Assembly (NCBI RefSeq): GCF_001187865.1
Contig: NZ_LGIT01000009.1
Location: forward strand, 1,984,001 to 2,048,000
Source: Klebsiella sp. RIT-PI-d
GTDB lineage: Bacteria; Pseudomonadota; Gammaproteobacteria; Enterobacterales; Enterobacteriaceae
Reading direction: 5' to 3'
DNA length: 64,000 bases
Below the pieces are notes generated by a model, which saw only the letters and a program-made list of their open reading frames with translations, did not search any database and was not told the origin of the DNA. The first letter of the stretch is position 1. Every line of letters starts with the position of its first letter. This document shows, in pieces, positions 20,645 through 30,091 of the stretch. The position numbers and the translations under genes were made by a program.

Positions 20645-21562
20645 ATGGAACTGGTTTTTTTGGGAACGTCCGCAGGGGTACCTACCCGTAAGCGTAATAT
20701 GACGTCTATCTTACTTAATTTGCAACAGCCCACAGCCAGTGCCGTATGGCTTTTTGACTGCGGCGAAGGCACGCAGCATCAGCTGCTGAAAACGGCATTT
20801 CATCCTGGCAAGCTGGATAAAATCTTTATTACCCATCTGCACGGCGATCACCTGTTCGGCCTGCCCGGGCTGTTGTGCAGCCGATCAATGCAGGGTAATC
20901 CGCAGCCGCTGACGCTGTACGGGCCAGCAGGGCTGCGTGAGTTCGTTGAAACGGCACTGCGTTTAAGCGGCTCCTGGACCGATTATCCGCTGACTATCAA
21001 CGAAATCAGCGCGGGCGAGGTGTTTACCGACGAGAATTATACGGTGACGGCTTTCCCGCTTAATCATCCGGTTGAATGCTACGGCTACCGTATTGAGGAA
21101 CATGATAAACCCGGCGCGCTCAACGCTGGCGCACTGAAAGCCGAGGGTATTGTGCCAGGCCCGCTTTTTCAGAAGCTCAAACAGGGGCTGACCGTTACGC
21201 TCGACGATGGCCGGGTTATTAATGGCAACGATTATCTGAGCGCGCCGACAGCGGGCAAAAAGCTGGCTATTTTTGGCGATACCGCCCCCTGCCCTGAAGC
21301 GCTAAACCTTGCTCGCGGCGTCGATGTCATGGTCCATGAAACGACCCTGGAACATGCGATGGCAGAGAAAGCCAACAGCCGCGGTCACTCCTCGACCATA
21401 CAGGCGGCGGATCTGGCGAGGCAGGCTGGCGCAGGAAGACTGATTGCCACGCACATCAGTTCCCGCTATGACGCGGCGCGCGCAGCAGAGCTTCTGGCGG
21501 AGTGTCGACAGCATTTTCCACACACTCAGCTGGCAGAAGATTTCGCCGTCATCACGGTTTAA
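20645..21562 (+). CDS. rbn: RNase BN / RNase Z (ElaC)
   Basis: This 305-aa metallo-beta-lactamase-fold nuclease processes tRNA 3' ends with endo- and exonuclease activity. The zinc motif THLHGDH is at about residues 63-69. Later ligands lie in [17 protein letters not shown] and ATHISSRY, and the product length matches E. coli Rbn. No RBS-distance problem is seen: the ATG follows CGAGGATAACGATT. It diverges from elaA; downstream is cheV on the same strand. Confidence 0.96.
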   Translation: MELVFLGTSAGVPTRKRNMTSILLNLQQPTASAVWLFDCGEGTQHQLLKTAFHPGKLDKIFITHLHGDHLFGLPGLLCSRSMQGNPQPLTLYGPAGLREFVETALRLSGSWTDYPLTINEISAGEVFTDENYTVTAFPLNHPVECYGYRIEEHDKPGALNAGALKAEGIVPGPLFQKLKQGLTVTLDDGRVINGNDYLSAPTAGKKLAIFGDTAPCPEALNLARGVDVMVHETTLEHAMAEKANSRGHSSTIQAADLARQAGAGRLIATHISSRYDAARAAELLAECRQHFPHTQLAEDFAVITV

Positions 21563-21565
21563 GCG

Positions 21566-21645
21566 TAAAGCCCTCGATTTTTCCCGCAAGGTGCCGATAA
21601 CCCGGTAATACGGTTTCGCGTTTACCTTACCTCCTGAGGGCTTTA
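21566..21645 (+). promoter_or_regulatory. Inverted repeat that can cover the cheV ribosome site
   Basis: TAAAGCCCTC (21566-21575) is a perfect 10-bp complement of GAGGGCTTTA (21636-21645). The right arm contains the cheV Shine-Dalgarno bases and the A of its start codon. The left arm lies before the sigma-28 start point, so only transcripts reading through from rbn would contain both arms. Occlusion is inferred. Confidence 0.55.
21574..21600 (+). promoter_or_regulatory. Probable sigma-28 (FliA) promoter of cheV
   Basis: GCCGATAA at 21593-21600 is an exact match to the enteric sigma-28 -10 element. Eleven bases upstream, TCGATTTT (21574-21581) matches the -35 element TAAAGTTT at five of eight positions, with the correct 11-base spacer. 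Placed 45 bases before a chemotaxis gene, this is a convincing late-flagellar promoter. Confidence 0.8.
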
Positions 21646-22646
21646 TGGACACTTTTCAGAAAGACATTGATGACAGGGCCAATCTGACCCTGTCAAACCG
21701 CTTTGAGCTGCTGCTGTTTCGCCTCGGCGAGTCCGCCCACGATGAAAAATCAGAATTGTTTGGCATCAACGTGTTTAAACTGCGCGAGATCGTACCGATG
21801 CCAGCATTCACTCGCCCAGCCGGGATCAAGCCGCCGCTACTCGGGATGGTGAATATCCGCGATCAAATCATCCCGGTTATTGATTTGCCCGCGGTTGCAG
21901 GCTGTAAGCCTTCGAAAGGACTAAATATTCTGTTGATTACCGAGTATGCCCGCAGCGTGCAGGCGTTTGCCGTGGAGTCGGTGGAAAATATTATTCGCCT
22001 CGACTGGACACAAATCCATACCGCTGAAAAAGCGATTAACGGGCAGTACATTACCAGCATTGCCTGTCTGGATGAGGATAAAAATAGCAATAATCTCGCG
22101 CTGGTCATCGATGTTGAACAGATCCTGTATGACATCGTACCCGCAGAGCACGACCTGCATGCAACCCATATCCAGACGCAAAAATTTAAAGTGAAGCCAG
22201 GATCGACTGCCATTGTAGCCGAAGATTCTAAAGTCGCGCGGATGATGCTGGCCAAAGCGCTGGAAGCCATGGAGATCCCGGCGCAGTTGCATATTACCGG
22301 AAAGGAAGCCTGGGAAACGATTGAGGCGCTGGCGGAAGCCGCCCGCGTTGAAGGCGTACCGATAACGGATAAAATTTCGATGGTGCTGACCGACCTTGAA
22401 ATGCCGGAGATGGATGGGTTTACGCTGACCCGTAAAATTAAAACCGATGAGCGACTGAAACATATTCCGGTGGTGATCCACTCTTCACTTTCCGGTAATG
22501 CTAATGAAGATCACGTGCGTAAAGTACAGGCCGATGGCTACGTAGCGAAATTTGAAATCAACGAGCTTTCTTCAGTGATTGAAGAAGTGCTGGATCGTGC
22601 TGCATCCCGGCGCCAGGGGCCGTTGATAAGCCGGCAAAGTGCCTGA
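21645..22646 (+). CDS. cheV: CheV, chemotaxis coupling protein (CheW domain plus receiver)
   Basis: This 333-aa protein has an N-terminal CheW-like coupling domain (about 15-175; FELLLFRL, FGINVFKLREI, IRDQIIPVIDLP) and a C-terminal receiver domain (about 200-325). The receiver shows the acidic pocket VAEDSK, the phospho-acceptor aspartate in VLTDLEMPEMDG and the conserved lysine in GYVAKFEI. CheV couples chemoreceptors to CheA and may tune signalling by phosphorylation. Salmonella has cheV at this same place beside nuoN; E. coli lacks it. A sigma-28-like promoter lies just upstream, and a shared terminator lies downstream. It implies that this bacterium is motile. Confidence 0.95.
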   Translation: MDTFQKDIDDRANLTLSNRFELLLFRLGESAHDEKSELFGINVFKLREIVPMPAFTRPAGIKPPLLGMVNIRDQIIPVIDLPAVAGCKPSKGLNILLITEYARSVQAFAVESVENIIRLDWTQIHTAEKAINGQYITSIACLDEDKNSNNLALVIDVEQILYDIVPAEHDLHATHIQTQKFKVKPGSTAIVAEDSKVARMMLAKALEAMEIPAQLHITGKEAWETIEALAEAARVEGVPITDKISMVLTDLEMPEMDGFTLTRKIKTDERLKHIPVVIHSSLSGNANEDHVRKVQADGYVAKFEINELSSVIEEVLDRAASRRQGPLISRQSA

Positions 22647-22660
22647 ACATTTAGCAGCGC

Positions 22661-22693
22661 AAAAAAAACCGCCTGATATCGGCGGTTTTTTTA
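22661..22693. terminator. Bidirectional terminator between cheV and nuoN
   Basis: AAAAAAAACCGCC pairs with GGCGGTTTTTTT around a TGATATC loop. A-run and T-run flank the GC stem on both sides, so it can terminate cheV on the plus strand and the nuo operon on the minus strand. Confidence 0.9.
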
Positions 22694-22707
22694 TTTCAGC
22701 GTTTCGC

Positions 22708-24165
22708 TTACATCAGCGGCAGTGCCAGTTGCACCAGGCTAATCAACGGCTGCGGCCAGACGCCGAGGACCAGTACCAGTAAAGCGGAAATCAGAACCAC
22801 AATACCGCCGGCGCTGTACTGCCAGTTTGACGGTGCGTCGCGGCTCAATTTCTCCGGCGCGTTCAGATACAGACTCACAGCAACGCGCAGGTAGTAGTAG
22901 AGACCAATCGCCGAACCGACTACCACAGCCCCAACCAGCCACCACAGGTTGGCCTGCACACCGACGGCCAGGATGTAGAACTTACCAATGAAGCCGAGGG
23001 TCATTGGAATACCTGCCAGCGACAGCATCATTACCGTCATGACAGCGGCCAGAACCGGGCGGTGCCAGAACAAACCACGATAAGAGAACAGAGAATCGGC
23101 ATCTGCACCCCGGTACGGGCTGGACATCAGGCTTACCACGCCAAACGCGCCAAGGCTGCTGAACAGGTAACCCGCCAGATAAACGCCTACGGCCTCCATC
23201 GACATCTCACCGCTTTGCAGCGCAATCAGCGCCACCAGCAGATAGCCGAGATGCGAGATAGATGAATAGCCGAGCAGACGTTTGATATTGGTCTGGCTCA
23301 GCGCCATCAGGTTCCCGAAGATGATAGAGGCAAAGGCAATTACGCCCAGTACAATCCGCACGGCGTCGCTATCGCCGACTGGCGCATAGAGAAACAGACG
23401 CATTACCACGCCAAAGATAGCAATTTTGCTTGCAGTCGCCAGGAAGGTTGATACCGGCGCAGGTGCGCCCTGGTAGACATCCGGCGTCCACAGGTGGAAC
23501 GGCACCAGCGACAGTTTAAAGCCGAGGCCGACTATCATCAGACCCAGACCGGCCAGCAGCAGCGGTTCGTGCAGCATCCCGTCACCAAGGCTCTTACCGA
23601 TCGCCAGGAACGACAGATTGCCGGACTGAGCGTACACCAGCGCCATGCCGAACAGCAGGAATGACGAGGCGGCGGCGGACAGAATAGTGTACTTGATGCT
23701 GGCTTCCAGAGAGCGTTTCAGGCGGAAAGCATAACCTACCAGACCAAACAGCGGCAGGGAGATAAGCTCAATGCCGAGGAACAGCGCCGCCATGTGATTA
23801 GCGTTCGCCAGCAGGATCCCACCCAGCGTGGCAATCAATACCAGCAGATAGAACTCTTCTTTATTGTCGTTGTACCCTTCCAGCCACGGATAGGCAAAAG
23901 TACAGGTAGCAAGACTCGCCAGCAGGACCAGCCCGGTGTACAGCATGGCGTATCCATCTACGCGCATCAGCGGCGTGACGTCCATTGCGCCTGCCTGGCC
24001 AACAAACCAAAGCGATACTAACGCGACATTAAGCCCAATGACCGACAGCGTGGCATTGAGAAAATGATTGCGTCGCCACGCAATGGAGAGCATCACGACC
24101 ACCACCGTCAAACCGACGATTAGCAGCGGTAGCAGCGCAATCAGGTGTTGTGAAGTTATTGTCAT
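22708..24165 (-). CDS. nuoN: NuoN, complex I antiporter-like membrane subunit
   Basis: NuoN is one of three antiporter-related proton-pumping subunits of NADH:quinone oxidoreductase (complex I), in the inner membrane next to the small subunits A, J and K. The 485-aa product has about 14 membrane helices. Family segments include [14 protein letters not shown], with the helix-5 glutamate, and [19 protein letters not shown] and [10 protein letters not shown], with the conserved lysine and histidine. It is the last gene of the nuo operon, six bases after nuoM, and ends at a shared terminator. Confidence 0.97.
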   Translation of the reverse strand: MTITSQHLIALLPLLIVGLTVVVVMLSIAWRRNHFLNATLSVIGLNVALVSLWFVGQAGAMDVTPLMRVDGYAMLYTGLVLLASLATCTFAYPWLEGYNDNKEEFYLLVLIATLGGILLANANHMAALFLGIELISLPLFGLVGYAFRLKRSLEASIKYTILSAAASSFLLFGMALVYAQSGNLSFLAIGKSLGDGMLHEPLLLAGLGLMIVGLGFKLSLVPFHLWTPDVYQGAPAPVSTFLATASKIAIFGVVMRLFLYAPVGDSDAVRIVLGVIAFASIIFGNLMALSQTNIKRLLGYSSISHLGYLLVALIALQSGEMSMEAVGVYLAGYLFSSLGAFGVVSLMSSPYRGADADSLFSYRGLFWHRPVLAAVMTVMMLSLAGIPMTLGFIGKFYILAVGVQANLWWLVGAVVVGSAIGLYYYLRVAVSLYLNAPEKLSRDAPSNWQYSAGGIVVLISALLVLVLGVWPQPLISLVQLALPLM

Positions 24166-24171
24166 GGCGAT

Positions 24172-25701
24172 TTACGGCCTTGTAGTAGTAACGGAATTAA
24201 CAAACCACTGCTGGATGTTGCTCATCGCTGAATGCGACGTATCCAGAATCGGCTGTGGCCAGAGGCCCAGCAGTACCAGCAGTACAACCAGAAGCAGAAT
24301 GATAGACAGCTCGCGCAGCGACATTCCCGGCAGCTCTTTTGCCGCGATTTCACTTTTCGCTTTACCAAAGTAAGCGCGGTGCAGCATGGCCAGCGAGTAA
24401 ACGGAGGCAAATACCAGACCGAAGGTTGAAATCACGGTGATCACCGGTACGACCTGATAGCTGCCGAACAGGATCATGAACTCGCCCACGAAGTTACCGG
24501 TGCCCGGCATCCCAAGCGTAGCGACAGCGAAGAACAGCGACATGGCTGGCAGCCATTTAATTTTGCTCCACAGGCCGCCCATCATACGCATATCACGGGT
24601 ATGCAGACGCTCGTAAAGCTGACCGCAGATAATAAACATCCCGGCGGCAGAAAGACCGTGCGCAATCATCTGGATCACCGCGCCCTGGTATGCCAGCTGG
24701 CTGCCGGTATAAATCGCAATCAGCACGAAGCCCATATGCGAAACAGAGGTGTAGGCAATCAGACGCTTAATATCGGTCTGGGCAAAGGCCATCCACGCGC
24801 CGTAGAAAATACCAATCACGCCGAGCCACATGGCTATCGGTGCAAATTCCGCAGAGGCATTCGGGAACAGCGGCAACGAGAAACGCAGCAGACCGTAAGC
24901 GGCAGTTTTCAGCAGGATACCGGCAAGGTCAACAGAGCCGGCGGTCGGGGCCTGAGAGTGCGCATCCGGCAGCCAGCCATGCAGCGGCACCACCGGCATT
25001 TTCACCGCGAAGGCGATGAAGAAGCCCAGCATCAGCAGATATTCGACGCCGTGCGACATAGGCGTTTTCAGCAGCGCTTCATAGTCGAAGGTCCAGACGC
25101 CAGTAGCGCTGTAATGCACAAAGACCAGCGACAGGATAGCAATCAGCATCACCAGACCGCTGGCCTGGGTGTAGATGAAGAATTTGGTAGCCGCAGAAAT
25201 ACGCGTCTTCCCGTCGGAGGCTTTATGGCCCCAGAGCGCAATCAGGAAGTACATCGGTACCAGCATCATCTCCCAGAAGAAGAAGAACAGGAACAGGTCA
25301 ATGGCCAGGAACACGCCGATAACGCCACCGAGGATCCACATCAGATTAAGATGGAAGAAACCCTGATATTTCTCGATCTCACGCCAGGAGCAGAGAACCG
25401 CCAGTACGCCAAGCAACCCGGTCAGCGTCACCATCAGCAGAGAAAGACCATCCAGCGCCAGATGAATGGAGATGCCAAAACGCGGGATCCACGGCAGCAG
25501 GAATTCCGACTGCCACTGCGGCAATCCAGCCGCCTGAGTCAGAGAGTAGCCGCCCTGCAACCACAGTTGCAGAGAGAGCAAAAACGTCAGTCCCATGGTT
25601 ATCAGCGCTATCCAGCGCGGCACTTTCACGCCGAAGCGTTCGGTTTGCCAGCACAGAAAGCCGCCGATAAAGGGAATTAGTATTAGCCAGGGTAATAGCA
25701 T
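24172..25701 (-). CDS. nuoM: NuoM, complex I antiporter-like membrane subunit
   Basis: NuoM is a 509-aa proton-pumping subunit of the complex I membrane arm, located between NuoL and NuoN. About 14 hydrophobic segments are visible. Key polar residues occur in FFFWEMMLVPMYF (helix-5 glutamate), AVKMPVVPLHGWLPDAHSQAP (in part: KMPVVPLHGWLPDAH) and YTSVSHMGFVL. The length equals that of E. coli NuoM. It lies six bases before nuoN and 152 bases after nuoL, a gap that contains a palindromic repeat. Confidence 0.97.
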   Translation of the reverse strand: MLLPWLILIPFIGGFLCWQTERFGVKVPRWIALITMGLTFLLSLQLWLQGGYSLTQAAGLPQWQSEFLLPWIPRFGISIHLALDGLSLLMVTLTGLLGVLAVLCSWREIEKYQGFFHLNLMWILGGVIGVFLAIDLFLFFFFWEMMLVPMYFLIALWGHKASDGKTRISAATKFFIYTQASGLVMLIAILSLVFVHYSATGVWTFDYEALLKTPMSHGVEYLLMLGFFIAFAVKMPVVPLHGWLPDAHSQAPTAGSVDLAGILLKTAAYGLLRFSLPLFPNASAEFAPIAMWLGVIGIFYGAWMAFAQTDIKRLIAYTSVSHMGFVLIAIYTGSQLAYQGAVIQMIAHGLSAAGMFIICGQLYERLHTRDMRMMGGLWSKIKWLPAMSLFFAVATLGMPGTGNFVGEFMILFGSYQVVPVITVISTFGLVFASVYSLAMLHRAYFGKAKSEIAAKELPGMSLRELSIILLLVVLLVLLGLWPQPILDTSHSAMSNIQQWFVNSVTTTRP

Positions 25702-25798
25702 GGCGATCTTTATTCCTTGTTAAAGTCTCCTGAGAGACCTGATTTTCAACGAATTCTCACAACAGAAAATGCACGTCGAATTGAGGCATTCACCGGGG

Positions 25799-25838
25799 GT
25801 GTTTCAGGCCCGGTAAGCCAGGCTACCGGGCAAAACAC
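25799..25838. repeat. REP-like palindrome in the nuoM-nuoL gap
   Basis: GTGTTT (25799-25804) and GCCCGGTA (25808-25815) pair with TACCGGGC (25824-25831) and AAACAC (25833-25838), forming a two-part stable stem. The GCCCGGTA/TACCGGGC core is typical of enterobacterial REP units. It is inside a long operon and lacks a T-run, so it may modulate distal expression or protect mRNA. Confidence 0.7.
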
Positions 25839-25853
25839 GCTCAATTCTCAAAC

Positions 25854-27695
25854 TCAACGCAGTACCATCAACAGTCCCAGCACGACAACCGCACCGATGC
25901 TCATTGACGCGACATACCAGCGCAGATAGCCGTTCTCACTGAACAGCAGACCTTTACCCGCAAAGCGCGACAAAATAGCCGGAATGTTCATTAACGCATT
26001 CAGCGGATCGCGGCGGATAAGCCAGGCAATACCGAGGAACGGTTTAATAAACACTTTGTCATACAGCCAGTCGAAGCCCCACGCATGGAACCACCAGGTG
26101 CCGAAGAAGCGGCCCGGCGCGCTATTTGCGATAGCGGTCACCAGGGTGCGTTTACCCAGCCATAGCCAGGCGGCAATCAGGATCCCGGCAATAGCCACGA
26201 TGCCCGAGGTGATTTCCAGCGTCAGTACGCGACCGTGTTCCATCTCAGTGGTGTGCGGCAGGACATTCCCCAACGGCGGCACAATCAGCGCGCCGAGGAA
26301 GGTGGACAGCAGCATTAACACAATCAGCGGCAGGTGATGGGTAATTCCCTTCCCTGCATGAGCATGGATCTGTTCTTTACCGTGGAAGACAATGAAAATC
26401 ATCCGGAAGGTATAGAGCGACGTCATAAACGCGCCAACCAGACCGGCGATCATCAGGTTCAGATGACCATTCGCCATCGCGCCCGCAAGGATCTCATCCT
26501 TACTGAAGAAGCCGGCGGTGATCAGCGGTAGTGCAGACAGCGCCGCGCCACCGACCAAAAAGCTCAGATACACCAGCGGAATCGACTTGCGCAGGCCGCC
26601 CATTTTAAAGATGTTCTGCTCGTGATGGCAGGCAAGGATCACCGAGCCGGATGCCAGGAACAGCAGCGCTTTAAAGAAGGCATGAGTCATCAGGTGGAAA
26701 ATGGCCGCATCCCACGCCTGAACGCCGAGCGCCAGGAACATGTAGCCAATCTGGCTCATAGTAGAATAAGCCAGCACGCGCTTGATGTCAGTCTGTACCA
26801 GCGCTGCAAAGCCTGCCAGCACCAGGGTGATAGCACCGATAATCCCCACCAGATGCAGGATTTCCGGGGTCATCAGGAACAAACCGTGCGTCCGGGCAAT
26901 CAGGTAAACCCCGGCAGTCACCATGGTCGCCGCGTGGATCAGCGCCGACACAGGCGTCGGGCCGGCCATTGCATCGGCAAGCCATGTCTGCAATGGCAGC
27001 TGTGCCGATTTACCCACCGCGCCGCCCAACAGCATCAACGTTGCCCACTGTAGGGTGGTGCTACCGGCCGCAAAGTGTTGCGGTGCCAGTTCAACCATTT
27101 CGCGGAAGTTCAGGGTACCCAGCTCGTTGTAGAGGATGAACAGTGCAAAGGCCAGAAACACGTCACCGACGCGGGTCACCACGAAGGCTTTCATTGCCGC
27201 CGCGCCGTTCTTCGGATCGGTATAGTAGAAACCGATCAGCAGATACGAGCACAGGCCCACGCCTTCCCAGCCGAGGTACATCATCAGCAGGTTATCGGAC
27301 AGCACCAGAATAACCATGCTGGCGATAAACAGGTTGGTGTAGGCAAAGAAGCGGGAATACCCCTCTTCACCGCGCATATACCAGGAGGCGAACATGTGGA
27401 TCAGGAAGCCAACGCCGGTCACCACCGAGAGCATGGTCAGCGACAGGCCATCCAGCACAAGGTTAAAACCGATATTGAAATCGCCGACCGACATCCACGT
27501 CCACAGCGGCTGGCTGAACGGCGCGCGATCGCCATTCAGAAAGTCAATACCCACATACGCCGTGACCAGCGCGGCGAGGCCAATGGAGCCAACGCCGACG
27601 GTCGCGGAGAGATTCTCAGACCAGCGTCCGCGCGAGAACGCCAGCAGCAGAAAGCCAATTAATGGCAGAATAATGGTTAAGGCAAGCATGTTCAT
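25854..27695 (-). CDS. nuoL: NuoL, complex I distal antiporter-like subunit
   Basis: NuoL is the largest membrane-arm subunit (613 aa) at the far end of complex I. It has about 14 antiporter-type helices and a long C-terminal lateral helix that runs along the arm to NuoN. Conserved segments include [17 protein letters not shown] with the essential glutamate/aspartate region, [18 protein letters not shown] (lysine), and [14 protein letters not shown]. It overlaps the nuoK stop by four bases. Length and sequence match E. coli NuoL. Confidence 0.97.
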   Translation of the reverse strand: MNMLALTIILPLIGFLLLAFSRGRWSENLSATVGVGSIGLAALVTAYVGIDFLNGDRAPFSQPLWTWMSVGDFNIGFNLVLDGLSLTMLSVVTGVGFLIHMFASWYMRGEEGYSRFFAYTNLFIASMVILVLSDNLLMMYLGWEGVGLCSYLLIGFYYTDPKNGAAAMKAFVVTRVGDVFLAFALFILYNELGTLNFREMVELAPQHFAAGSTTLQWATLMLLGGAVGKSAQLPLQTWLADAMAGPTPVSALIHAATMVTAGVYLIARTHGLFLMTPEILHLVGIIGAITLVLAGFAALVQTDIKRVLAYSTMSQIGYMFLALGVQAWDAAIFHLMTHAFFKALLFLASGSVILACHHEQNIFKMGGLRKSIPLVYLSFLVGGAALSALPLITAGFFSKDEILAGAMANGHLNLMIAGLVGAFMTSLYTFRMIFIVFHGKEQIHAHAGKGITHHLPLIVLMLLSTFLGALIVPPLGNVLPHTTEMEHGRVLTLEITSGIVAIAGILIAAWLWLGKRTLVTAIANSAPGRFFGTWWFHAWGFDWLYDKVFIKPFLGIAWLIRRDPLNALMNIPAILSRFAGKGLLFSENGYLRWYVASMSIGAVVVLGLLMVLR

Positions 27696-27994
27696 CCACG
27701 CAACTCACTTACTGAATCGATGTTCAGATTCTGGCGGCGACGGTGAAGCTGTAGCAGCAGCGCCAGGCCAATACTTGCTTCAGCTGCCGCAAGACTGATG
27801 GCAAGAATGTACATCACCTGACCATCGGTCTGGCCCCAGTAGCTTCCTGCCACCACAAAGGCCAGCGCGGAAGCGTTAATCATGATTTCCAGGCCAATCA
27901 GCATAAACAGCAGATTGCGGCGAATCACCAGGCCGGTCAGACCCAGCACAAACAGGATGGCTGCAAGGATCAGTCCATGTTGTAAGGGGATCAT
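27692..27994 (-). CDS. nuoK: NuoK, complex I small membrane subunit
   Basis: NuoK (ND4L homologue) is a 100-aa protein with three membrane helices. The two membrane-embedded glutamates important for proton transfer are visible in [11 protein letters not shown] (Glu36 region) and [13 protein letters not shown] (Glu72 region). It overlaps both nuoJ and nuoL by four bases, so its translation is coupled to its neighbours. Confidence 0.97.
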   Translation of the reverse strand: MIPLQHGLILAAILFVLGLTGLVIRRNLLFMLIGLEIMINASALAFVVAGSYWGQTDGQVMYILAISLAAAEASIGLALLLQLHRRRQNLNIDSVSELRG

Positions 27995-28545
27995 GCGTGC
28001 TCCTCCGATTTTCTCTTCGCGCTGTCGTTGGCACGATTACTTAATACCTCACCAGCACGCTCTTCACGCCCAACGTGGAAAGCCACCACCAGGCCGGCCA
28101 ACAGCAGCATTGAAGCCAGTTCAACCGCCAGAACATACGGACCAAACAGCGTAATACCCACCGCTTTGGCGCTGATTGCCGTACCGTCAATACCCTGATC
28201 GTTAACATGCAGGATGGCGTAAATCATTACCACCAGCAGCACGGCGGACAACACCGCAGGGCCAATCCAGATTTGCGGTTTCAGCCACTGACGTTCCTGC
28301 TGGATCTCAGAGCCGCCGAGGTTGAGCATCATCACCACGAAGACGAACAGCACCATAATGGCCCCGGCGTAGACGATGATCTCCAGCGCTCCGGCAAAGT
28401 AGGCGCCGAGAGAGAAGAAAACGCCGGCGATAGCCAGCAGGGACACAATCAGATACAGCAACGCGTGGATCGGATTGGTGTGCGTAACCACTCTGAACGT
28501 TGTCAGAATGGCCACCAGGCCACAGATATAAAAAGCGAACTCCAT
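27991..28545 (-). CDS. nuoJ: NuoJ, complex I membrane subunit
   Basis: NuoJ (ND6 homologue) is a 184-aa inner-membrane subunit with five predicted helices. The conserved third helix, containing [18 protein letters not shown], with its pi-bulge tyrosine, is clear. The C terminus is polar and cytoplasmic-like. It overlaps nuoK by four bases and follows nuoI after eleven bases. Confidence 0.97.
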   Translation of the reverse strand: MEFAFYICGLVAILTTFRVVTHTNPIHALLYLIVSLLAIAGVFFSLGAYFAGALEIIVYAGAIMVLFVFVVMMLNLGGSEIQQERQWLKPQIWIGPAVLSAVLLVVMIYAILHVNDQGIDGTAISAKAVGITLFGPYVLAVELASMLLLAGLVVAFHVGREERAGEVLSNRANDSAKRKSEEHA

Positions 28546-28556
28546 TGCCCCTCTCC

Positions 28557-29099
28557 TTACGGTAACAGGCCTTTGACGTCGATAGGCTTGGCTTCATTTT
28601 CCGCTTCGCCCTTATCTTTGCCGTCGATTGCCATACCTGCCATCCGGTAGAAGTTATATTCCGGGTATTTGCCCGGACCGGAGATCAGCAGATCCTCTTT
28701 CTCAAATACCAGATCCTGGCGCTTGTACTCACCCAGCTCAAAGTCCGGCGTCAGCTGAATTGCTGTTGTCGGGCAGGCTTCCTCACACAGGCCGCAAAAA
28801 ATACAGCGTGAAAAGTTGATGCGGAAAAATTCCGGGTACCAGCGACCGTCTTTGGTTTCCGCTTTTTGCAGCGAAATACAGCCTACCGGGCAGGCTACCG
28901 CGCACAGGTTACAGGCAACGCAGCGCTCTTCACCGTCCGGATCGCGGGTAAGCACGATACGACCGCGATAGCGCGGCGGCAGGTAAACCGGCTCTTCCGG
29001 ATACATGCGCGTTTCACGTTTGGCGAAGGCGTGCAAACCGATCATCCAGATACTGCGTACCTGGGTACCGACGCCCACTAACAATTCTTTTAAGGTCAT
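28557..29099 (-). CDS. nuoI: NuoI, complex I 2x[4Fe-4S] subunit
   Basis: NuoI is the 180-aa ferredoxin-like subunit of the connecting fragment, carrying clusters N6a and N6b. The two classic motifs [12 protein letters not shown] and [12 protein letters not shown] are about 40 residues apart. It passes electrons from NuoG towards NuoB and quinone. It lies between nuoH and nuoJ with short spacers. Confidence 0.98.
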   Translation of the reverse strand: MTLKELLVGVGTQVRSIWMIGLHAFAKRETRMYPEEPVYLPPRYRGRIVLTRDPDGEERCVACNLCAVACPVGCISLQKAETKDGRWYPEFFRINFSRCIFCGLCEEACPTTAIQLTPDFELGEYKRQDLVFEKEDLLISGPGKYPEYNFYRMAGMAIDGKDKGEAENEAKPIDVKGLLP

Positions 29100-29113
29100 G
29101 GTCTATACGTCCC

Positions 29114-30091
29114 TTATTGCGCCTGCCAGAGAATGACAGCCGCCGTTACCAGCAAGTTGATCAGCGTCAGCGGCAGGCAAATTTTCCAGCCGAAAGACAT
29201 TACCTGGTCATAACGCGGACGCGGTAACGATGCGCGGATCAAAATAAACATCATCATAAAGAACGCCGTTTTAATGGCGAACCAGATGAATGGCGGTAAG
29301 AACGGGCCTTGCCAGCCGCCGAAAAACAGGGTGACAATCATCGCCGAGACGGTAACGATACCGATATATTCCCCCACGAAGAACAGACCGAATTTCATGC
29401 CGGAATATTCAACGTGATAACCATCGGCCAGTTCCTGCTCGGCTTCCGGTTGGTCAAACGGGTGACGGTGACAGACCGCCACGCCCGCGATGGCAAAGGT
29501 CACGAAGCCAAAGAACTGCGGGATAACGTTCCAGATATCAGCCTGATTATTGACGATGTCGGTCATGTTGAACGAACCGGCCTGCGCCACTACGCCCATC
29601 ACTGACAGTCCCAAAAACACTTCATAGCTCAGGGTTTGCGCCGATGCACGCATCGCGCCAAGCAGTGAGTATTTGTTGTTACTGGACCAGCCGGCGAACA
29701 GCACGGCATACACCGCCAGACCGGCCATCATCAGGAAAAACAGGATCCCGATATTCAGGTCGGCCACCACCCAGCTCGGGCTGACCGGCACAATGGCGAA
29801 GGCCAGCAGCAGCGAGGTAAAGGCAATCATCGGCGCAAGGGTAAAGATGACGCGGTCCGAAAATTTCGGGATCCAGTCCTCTTTAAAGAACATCTTGATC
29901 ATGTCCGCAACCAGCTGGAGCGAGCCGCCCCAGCCAACGCGGTTCGGTCCGTAACGGTTCTGGAACAGGCCGAGCAGACGACGCTCGCCAAAGCTCATGA
30001 ATGCCCCGCAGGTCACCACGACCAGCAGGATCACAATGGCTTTCAGAATGGTTAACAGAACATCAATCACTTCCGGTGTCAGCCAGCTCAT
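29114..30091 (-). CDS. nuoH: NuoH, complex I quinone-site membrane subunit
   Basis: NuoH (ND1 homologue) is a 325-aa protein with eight membrane helices that, with NuoB and NuoD, forms the quinone-binding chamber. Conserved parts include [19 protein letters not shown], the acidic cytoplasmic loop [20 protein letters not shown], and [13 protein letters not shown]. Its start overlaps the nuoG stop by four bases. Sequence is nearly identical to that of other enterics. Confidence 0.98.
   Translation of the reverse strand: MSWLTPEVIDVLLTILKAIVILLVVVTCGAFMSFGERRLLGLFQNRYGPNRVGWGGSLQLVADMIKMFFKEDWIPKFSDRVIFTLAPMIAFTSLLLAFAIVPVSPSWVVADLNIGILFFLMMAGLAVYAVLFAGWSSNNKYSLLGAMRASAQTLSYEVFLGLSVMGVVAQAGSFNMTDIVNNQADIWNVIPQFFGFVTFAIAGVAVCHRHPFDQPEAEQELADGYHVEYSGMKFGLFFVGEYIGIVTVSAMIVTLFFGGWQGPFLPPFIWFAIKTAFFMMMFILIRASLPRPRYDQVMSFGWKICLPLTLINLLVTAAVILWQAQ

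Noticed and set aside
24601-25680. A 359-codon plus-strand open frame opposite nuoM
   Set aside because: Antisense shadow of a highly conserved gene; composition is Gln/Arg/His-rich as expected for an antisense frame of a membrane protein.
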